Shown one piece after another: positions 58,024 to 64,000 of a stretch of DNA of 64,000 nt. How positions within the stretch are numbered: the first letter of the stretch is position 1; every line of letters starts with the position of its first letter. The notes beneath the pieces are model-generated. The model was not told where the DNA came from. It worked only from the letters and a program-made list of their open reading frames with translations, and searched no databases. The DNA is taken from assembly GCA_963978905.1 (NCBI GenBank), contig OZ022259.1:32155994-32219993 (forward strand), in the 5' to 3' direction. A program made the translations under genes and the position numbers. Source of the DNA: Trichostrongylus colubriformis. Taxonomy: Eukaryota > Nematoda > Chromadorea > Rhabditida > Trichostrongylidae.

Positions 58024-58360
58024 TACCTACAGTAGCGCTCAAAAGTCTCGGCCTAAACTTTTTTTTGCCATAACTGTTTTTCTACTCAACCAAATTTGAC
58101 AAAATTTTAATAAGTGGTGCCTGAACCTACTGTCAACATTTCCTTCTACTTGAGTGCCGCTTGACTCTTTTCATGGTTTTTTACACGAATTTACTACAAG
58201 ACCACCAAAAAAAGTAAAAAGCTTGGTCAAGAAAAACGGCTTTCTTTACAAAAACAAAACGAGCAAGCCTCAGAGAACATCAATATTTCGTAGAGAGACC
58301 ACGACTTTTGATGACAGCGGCACAGCAGGACGGCATAGGGATAGCACTCCAAATACAAAA
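58024..58360. mobile_element. Possible Tc1-like terminus interrupted by a foldback element
   Basis: TACCTACAGTAGCGCTCAAA followed by AGTCTCGGCC resembles Tc1-family ends (TA, CAGT, then CAAAAGT). A lysine-rich plus frame (58,154-58,381) follows but does not show a clear helix-turn-helix. The segment stops where TCCTACTATATATG of the foldback family begins (58,363). Confidence 0.35.
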
Positions 58361-59300
58361 GATCCTACTATATATGTATAACCGGCTAAGTATGTCTGTG
58401 ACCACGATGTGTCTGTGTGGGCGTGAGTGTGTGTGTTTGTCACGAAATTCACATCTCGCGTTGCAGTAGAGCTGGGACCCTGAATTTTTAAAGTAATACA
58501 GGGGGTGGTAAGGGAACATCATGGTGTGGGAACGGAAGTGACAGCAACTTATAAGGGTTGATAAGGAGCCTCGAAAGGCAAATGGCGGGAAACTGATATC
58601 TCGCGTCGCAGCAAAACTGGGACCCTGGATTTCTGAATTGATATAGGAGGTAGTAAGGGGACATCATTGGTGAGGGAAAGGAAGTGATAGCAACTGATAA
58701 GGGCTGATAAGGAGCCTCAAAAGGCGAATGGCGGGAAATTGATATCTCGCGTCGCAGAAAAGCTAGGACTCTGAATTTTTAGAGCAGTATGGGAGGTGGT
58801 ATCCTATTGTAAATAAGCTCCGCCCGCGGTTGGCGGGACGTGCACCGCAGTTTCCGTTTTTAGACCGAGAATTGTTAATTGGGTTCCAGTGTGCCCCAAA
58901 CGTGGGGGGAAGATGGATTTATTAGTGATGAGTTTCTGAAGGTCAAGAAAGAAGTCTGGGCACAGTGAGCGGAGTGTGTAGGGGTGGGCGGAACTTGGAC
59001 ATTACATGATAATGATCTGTGGAGATGGGGACAAGTGCGCGATGGGTAAGGCATGGCACAAGAAGTAAAGGCCTTACATTGACCAAGTGAAGCTCTGCAC
59101 ACGGTGGGCGGGGCGTACTGGAATGTCCTGTTTTCAGATCGAAAATTGTAATTGGGCTCCAGTGTGCTTCAAACGTGGGGAACAGGTAAATTTATTTCAG
59201 CGATGAGTTTCTGACATAAGATCCTTTTATGTATAACCAGTTGGATGGCGCACACTACTGCGCGCGACTCATGATTACGTGCAAAATGGGTTCAATGAAA
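58361..59300 (+). repeat. Foldback-family copy with ~146-bp units and P half-module
   Basis: An A terminus begins TCCTACTATATATGTATAACC. TCTCGCGT(C/T)GCAG occurs at about 58,453, 58,597 and 58,746, giving three units of 143-149 bp. At about 58,868 and 59,145 a second pair of units shares GGG(T/C)TCCAGTGTGC and GATGAGTTTCTGA at a spacing near 277 bp. At 59,228-59,300 a half P module (GGCGCACACTACTGCGCG) follows ATGTATAACCAGTTGG. No coding sequence is present. Confidence 0.65.
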
Positions 59301-59400
59301 AGCGACTCATCTATTGGGTTGAGGAATAAGTCCCCGCGGTTTTTTTCAACCCAATTTTTCACATTGTTCCCTCCATCTTTCGACGAAGATTATATATGTC

Positions 59401-59743
59401 TTCGATAGAGCTTTTTCTGCTCTACAAAATGCTTGTATATGTTTTTCGATTCCTTCGACCACCTAATATTTATGAGGTTTGGAAGTGAAAATAGCTGAAG
59501 GCAAAGAATTGGCACTTGCGCACCTCATCTTCCTCGCCTACCATCGAGATTGAAGAGAACATTCAGGTATGCATTCGATAGAGCTTTTTTTGCTCTACAA
59601 GGTGATACCTTTCTCCTTTTGTAGTCTCTCATATTTTAGCATTTAGGAATAAATATCTACCTTTTTCAACTCAAAATTGCGTAATGAAAATAATTTTTTT
59701 GGCGAATTGCTTTGTATCATTCGATAGAGCTCTCCTCGCTCTA
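59401..59743 (+). repeat. Three matching stem-loops, 6-bp stem and 7-nt loop
   Basis: TTCGATAGAGC-N7-GCTCTACAA occurs at 59,401-59,427 (loop TTTTTCT), 59,574-59,600 (loop of seven T) and 59,720-59,746 (loop TCTCCTC). Stem, loop length and both flanks are conserved while the loop and the ~145-175 bp between copies are not. A perfect TCGAGCATGCTCGA palindrome follows at 59,815-59,828. The function is unknown. Confidence 0.85.
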
Positions 59744-59828
59744 CAAGACGGTGTTAACGGTTTTTCTTCGAATAAATTTTTGACATTTTTTAGATCATTT
59801 TAAAGTCGACGAAATCGAGCATGCTCGA

Positions 59829-61429
59829 CTCTCATTAACATTTTTTTTTTTGCAAAAATTAAACTGCTTTGGACATCACAGCCATATATCCTGCACAAAA
59901 TGACTAGGAACTAATTGCGTTTTGCCCGTCAGTTGATAGATCCTTACAACCATAGAGAGCCGGAAATCAAGTTGGATCAAAACTGACGCACGCGAATGGC
60001 TCGTCAAGCACGGCCTTTTGTCCAATTCTTTCCAAACGACTACTGACCTCGGCCATGAATGCTTGTTCCTTGAAAACATCGTTATGGATGATGAAAGGAG
60101 TCATAATTGAGAAGAGATGTATTCAATAAGGCGACGTCCTTCAAGGAGACTATCTAGGCAGAACAAGCATTGAGAAGCACGCCTTGGGACTTTTATCGCC
60201 ACTTCACGTGGGTGCGTCCCGCTGTGGGGTGCAGACAGATCGACACCTCGATGACTCGTGGATGTATCAGCCGCACTCTACTTATCGTCGTGATTTGGCA
60301 ATTTTTCCCTCGACGATGATGTTTACCCCGGATGATCTACCGATATCGAGATCGATGCCCTCTTCGATGTCAACTTCGAGCTGGGCCGTATGGATTCTTC
60401 AGCTTGAACTGAGAGTTGGCATGTGCATGATTTCCTTCACTTCATCTTCGAAAAAGAAGCCAGGACAATCTCGCCGCTGAGACGAGAAGTACGAAGAAAT
60501 CGCAAGAGAAAGCGCCACTGGCAGGGCACCGGAAAACTAAGAATTTACGTCTAGATTTACATTGCACTAAAAGTAGATTCTTCTGTGTTGCTGATGGAAA
60601 CGCACGAGAAATAATCCACTGGTTATTGTGGAAAGATGGCAATACGATCACACCGTAGTTTACCGTAAGCAGGTGGATATGGTAGCGGCGAAGTTGAAGG
60701 GCAGAGAGCACCGAATTTTTTTCTGAACGGCGGTGGCCACAACAGCCACATCACATTTTGCTAAGAAGATGCAGCAGGAAATATTTGGGCTTAGTCGGTT
60801 GGTTCTGCGAAATTCCCCACATTCTCCACAGCCGATTACCGTTCGTTTTTGTAGCTATCAAATTTCCTGCGAGAGATGAGGTTTCCCCACGCCAATAACC
60901 AGGAATACTAACTGCTGCAGTTCTTTGAATGTGACCACTTTGAGTTTTCACCGAGCCTCATTATGCACAATTTTCGATATTGTATGTTTTGAGAGAAGAT
61001 TTGATGCCTTAATTCTCGTCAGCGGATTTCTCGAGTAGTAGGTCAAATACGATAAGCTTCCCGAAGGGTGATGGATGACCAGAGATAACGAAGGATCATA
61101 TGTTGTTGCGTTTGCCTCGGATTGATATAAGTAAAAAAGAAGAAAGCACACAAATATCGTAGAATCTCCCAACCTTGCTGTAATTAATGTGATATACGGA
61201 CTACTCTTCTTAGAATGAGTCACACTTCTATTTAGAACCAAGAAGCCATTCGAATCGACGAAGCTGAAATTCAGCACCTAATGAAGAAAAAGATCACCAG
61301 ACTTGCTGAGGTTAATTGAGCCAACAGAGGTACAACGCTAGTGAAGTGAATGCATACACTGAAAGCGCAGACGCAGTAAAGTGTAATAGGTGAGTAATCG
61401 AATTTGTGACAAACCAAAGGGAACAGTCC
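59829..61429. other. Unassigned sequence with weak coding-like traces
   Basis: On the minus strand between about 60,250 and 60,480 there are coding-like stretches in two frames (FKLKNPYGPA and EVDIEEGIDLDIGRSSG) separated by a frame change and stops. They could be a decayed exon but have no assigned family. The other frames are short and unrecognised. Confidence 0.3.
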
Positions 61430-62188
61430 GCGTTCAGGCCTTTTAGGACTGAATTTGATGATGACAGGAAATAGAGGGGCGGTCTGTAAGAAAATGGTTG
61501 GAGGCAAACTTTCTATACATTTGCCCCAGATCACAGCAGTAAGACTCTGCTGTGACTGGCTGACCAGGTTGCAAGAAACTGTAATGGATTACACCTTTAC
61601 AACACCACCACACAGTAATCATAACCTTTTTAGGGTGAAGGTCGGGTTTAGGAAAGTTTTTGGAGGAGCATCCTTATCTACACAGACTAATCCCCGCTTC
61701 CTGTTATCATAAAGAACCCAGTTTTCATTTACAGTTATGATACGGTTTACAAATGGCTCATTTTTATGGCGAACAGGAGAAGATTAGAGCAAGTGTCGAA
61801 ACGTGCCAGACGCTGCTCATCGGTCAGGTCATGAGGCACCTACTTCGACATTTTCTTCACCTTGCCGATTGTCAGCAAATGTCTGGCCACTGAAGAGTAA
61901 TGTACGCATGTACGCCTAGGTCTTCTGCTAACGTACGAGTATTCGTCTCCGGATTTGCTCCGACGGCTCTCCTTAAATCTTGATCATTAAGCGATGACCT
62001 GCGGCCGTGACCCGACTTCTCTTCGAGATCAAAATCGCCAAAAGCAAATTTTTTAAACCAGAGCTCCACTTTCGTTCGCAAGGACAATTCGTCCCAAAAA
62101 CACTGCTGAGATTACGAGCTGCCTCCGCTGCGGAGTGTTCCAATTTAAACTCATAAAGCATGATGACTCGATAGTCGCGTCGGTTCAT
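61430..62188 (-). pseudogene. Mariner transposase pseudogene
   Basis: The minus strand reads, in broken frames: an N-terminal helix-turn-helix (RVIMLYEFKLEHSAAEAA, 62,105-62,180), a second part with SGHGRRSSLNDQDLRRAV (61,950-62,045), PHDLTDEQRLARFDTC (about 61,800-61,850), NENWVLYDNRKRG (first catalytic region, normally with Asp, about 61,690-61,735) and VMITVWWCCKGVIHYSF (about 61,575-61,625). The order is that of a mariner transposase. The second and third catalytic Asp region (DNA.PH and YSPD) is not found downstream, so the 3' half is lost. Several frameshifts separate the pieces. Confidence 0.75.
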
Positions 62189-62585
62189 GATTATACGCAG
62201 CCCTGGAAAAGGCCGGCTGGAAAACTTAGAGCGACATTCATAGAAGTTTCTGAAAGAGCAGAAAAAAAACCCACCGAATGGTATGCCTGGCGTTCCTTGG
62301 GATGGAATAGTTCAGGGTAAAAATCTACTTATTTATGCACACCTTAAAACCGAAATTAATTTTGCAACAACCTGATATAATTTCCAATGCTCGTACGAGG
62401 GCCGAGGGCAGGGACCTTCGTTTTTGATGGTTTTGAGGCAGGGCCCCTACATCCTCTAAAACGCGTGATAGCTCTCGCAATTTTTCGCGAAGTGTGCCTT
62501 CAAACCAAGTACGGGTTTCTGGAAATCATGGACGGCCACTTGAAACAAGAACCCCCCCCCCCCCGCTCCCCCATAGGTTCCATAT

Positions 62586-63407
62586 TTGCCGCTATGGTCC
62601 TACCCGTGTAGAGGTTTATATGAATGCCTGAAGGCAAACTTTCGAGGATTCATAATGAGATTCTCGATAAAATATCGGAACCCTGGACTGAGAGATGACT
62701 TACTCGTGCTGATGTTCCTGTCAAAGTTGGACGGGTATCCAAAGACAGTAACAAAAGCATCAGCGAGGCACATAAGAGAAGGGAGCTTCGATGATCTTGT
62801 GGGAGGATTACGCTCGAACATCAGACAAAACGTTTCCCCGTCTCAAAAGAAAGTTAACATGGATCTCTTACGCCTCAGGAAAAAAAGCGATGTGACGAGG
62901 TATTGCCTGGAGTTAAAAAGGTTGTCCAACGAAACCTTTCCCGTTGCGTCGGAAAAAGAGCTGTCACGGACAAGGGCTGGAGAGCTGGTGAGCCAGCTAA
63001 CGGATTGGCCTGAGTACCTACAACTTTTCACAACAGTGGAGATCGCTCCTCAAGAACTGGTGTATGAGATGGTAGCACAGAGGTGTAAAAGGAGTAGAAA
63101 GGTGGCCGCAGCAATGCGGAATGTTTCGGATGGCCGAAGTCGAAGACGTCATGAAGGCGGAAGACACAGGGCAGACCATAGGGCTACATATGGTCGAAAC
63201 TCCATAGCAACTCTAGAAGCCACACCCAGCCCGGAAGAGACTCTGGCAAAAAGGGTTCGAGGTAGACGAGCTGTGAGGTGCTACTACTGCAATAAGCTGG
63301 AGCATCTTAGAGAGGACTCCACGGTGACAGGAAGCAGGTCGTCACAGGAATGGATGCCAATACGAATCCCGAAGCAGGAGCGGCATGAATGTTTACCGCT
63401 TCTCTGA
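62586..63407 (+). pseudogene. Ty3/gypsy-like retrotransposon gag
   Basis: A 273-codon frame with a Gag-like helical core (LVLMFLSKLDGYPKTVT, then NMDLLRLRKKSDVTRYCLEL and RTRAGELVSQLTDWPEYL), a basic Arg-rich stretch (DGRSRRRHEGGRHRADHR) and a zinc-knuckle-like CYYCNKLEHLRED. The knuckle follows C-X2-C-X4-H-X4 but the final Cys reads Ser. It is unrelated to the BEL/Pao gag at 12.9 kb. The first codons may not be the natural start. A C run lies just upstream at 62,554-62,567. Confidence 0.65.
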
Positions 63408-63990
63408 GAGAGTGGATATGTGGCGCCTTGTTGGCCCCAAGAGTGCGATCTGGTGAGAGAGCAAACAACAGCGGAGGCGCATCTCCTGGTTATGTCATGC
63501 ACAGTGTTATTGTACACGGGCTCTTAAATCACTATTATACCATTACAAATGCTTCAGACAGCTTGGAAGAGAGTATTCGATCTGGATGCCTGTGTGGAAA
63601 AGATCCCTTCCGACCAACAGAAACAGGTGTTTGACGCCTCTGGCAACAAAATGTCTTTCATGGGTGCGATAAGGTTAAAACTCCAGAGGAGCAATGGCAG
63701 GAAGCAACGTATCGCCGTGTTGTGCTTGGTAGCAATGCGCTTCGGCAGCTGGGCTACGACCTCAGCAAGCAGGGTTCCACCACTCCATCGGCGCATACTC
63801 TGACTGGAGCACGAAGGAAGTCATACCCCGTAAAAGAACGTGTCCTCAAATGGCGAATCCTTTGAAAAAAGGAACCGAATTCTTTTCTTCCTGTCACCAT
63901 TGCAAAGAGAGTGTACTTGCGATCGGGCGAGACAAGGACGGTACCAGTAGGGTGCAAAAACTTTACTCGTAAAGGAATTTTTTTGTCCAA
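63408..63990 (+). pseudogene. Ty3/gypsy-like protease remnant
   Basis: Around 63,504-63,540 the plus strand reads VLLYTGS, a stop, then ITIIPLQMLQTAWKR. This is the shape of a retropepsin active site, but the catalytic Asp (DTGS) is Tyr (TAC at 63,513-63,515) and a TAA follows at 63,525-63,527. The frame continues FDLDACVEKIPSDQQ...FDASGNKMSFMGAI, then shifts near 63,710 to RVVLGSNALRQLGYDLS, the usual protease C-terminal block. No reverse transcriptase follows before the window ends; it may lie beyond. Confidence 0.6.
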
Positions 63991-64000
63991 AGATCACGTT

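Noticed and set aside
1..64000. tRNA, rRNA and snRNA genes
   Set aside because: No cloverleaf with A/B boxes, rRNA segment or recognisable snRNA was seen by reading. A covariance-model scan would be needed to exclude small ones.

Overview
The window is eukaryotic, repeat-dominated and gene-poor. It best fits a parasitic nematode of the strongylid (hookworm-like) group. The basis is a multi-exon nematode serpentine chemoreceptor, two RTE-type LINEs whose protein wording resembles elements common in hookworm genomes (recalled, not searched), mariner-like elements, a BEL/Pao element and short (77-86 bp) GT-AG introns. No complete, intact protein-coding gene was found. Nearly every longer open frame is a decayed mobile element.

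Layout: (1) 1-10,138 is the left copy of a direct segmental duplication; the right copy is 41,575-51,366. Both carry exons of one chemoreceptor gene on the minus strand, a foldback element with TGACGTCA sites, a dead mariner-like element and a MITE-like foldback. (2) 10,536-12,280 is a foldback element with ~0.55-kb arms. (3) 12,332-14,623 is the 5' part of a BEL/Pao LTR retrotransposon (LTR candidate, gag, protease), cut inside the protease domain. (4) 14,624-37,338 is a giant inverted repeat: two near-identical ~5.65-kb arms (14,624-20,294 and 31,687-37,338) around an 11.4-kb centre. Each arm carries the same 5'-truncated RTE-like LINE and the same fragment of a second chemoreceptor (TM6-TM7). 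The centre is a mosaic of a foldback family with TCCTACTATATA-type ends and ~146-bp internal tandem units, into which a different RTE-1-like LINE (23,881-26,960) and a ~0.9-kb TIR element have inserted. (5) 37,340-41,574 holds a family terminus, hairpins, unidentified frames and a tail-to-tail pair of mariner fragments lying in a chemoreceptor intron. (6) 51,367-64,000 holds a 156-bp satellite with a 494-bp higher-order period, a cluster of perfect hairpins, more foldback-family sequence, three matching 7-nt-loop stem-loops, a dead mariner and a Ty3-like gag-protease remnant.

The region reads as nested insertion followed by structural rearrangement. LINEs and TIR elements inserted into a foldback family. 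A segment of that composite was then copied in inverted orientation, joined to the interrupted BEL/Pao element. The whole is flanked by a duplicated chemoreceptor locus. The strongest new observations are the giant inverted repeat with its snap-back-like hairpin at one inner boundary, the captured chemoreceptor fragment, and the hairpin cluster at 57 kb. Because the window is one assembled sequence, assembly artefact (haplotype duplication, false inversion) remains an alternative for the large duplications.
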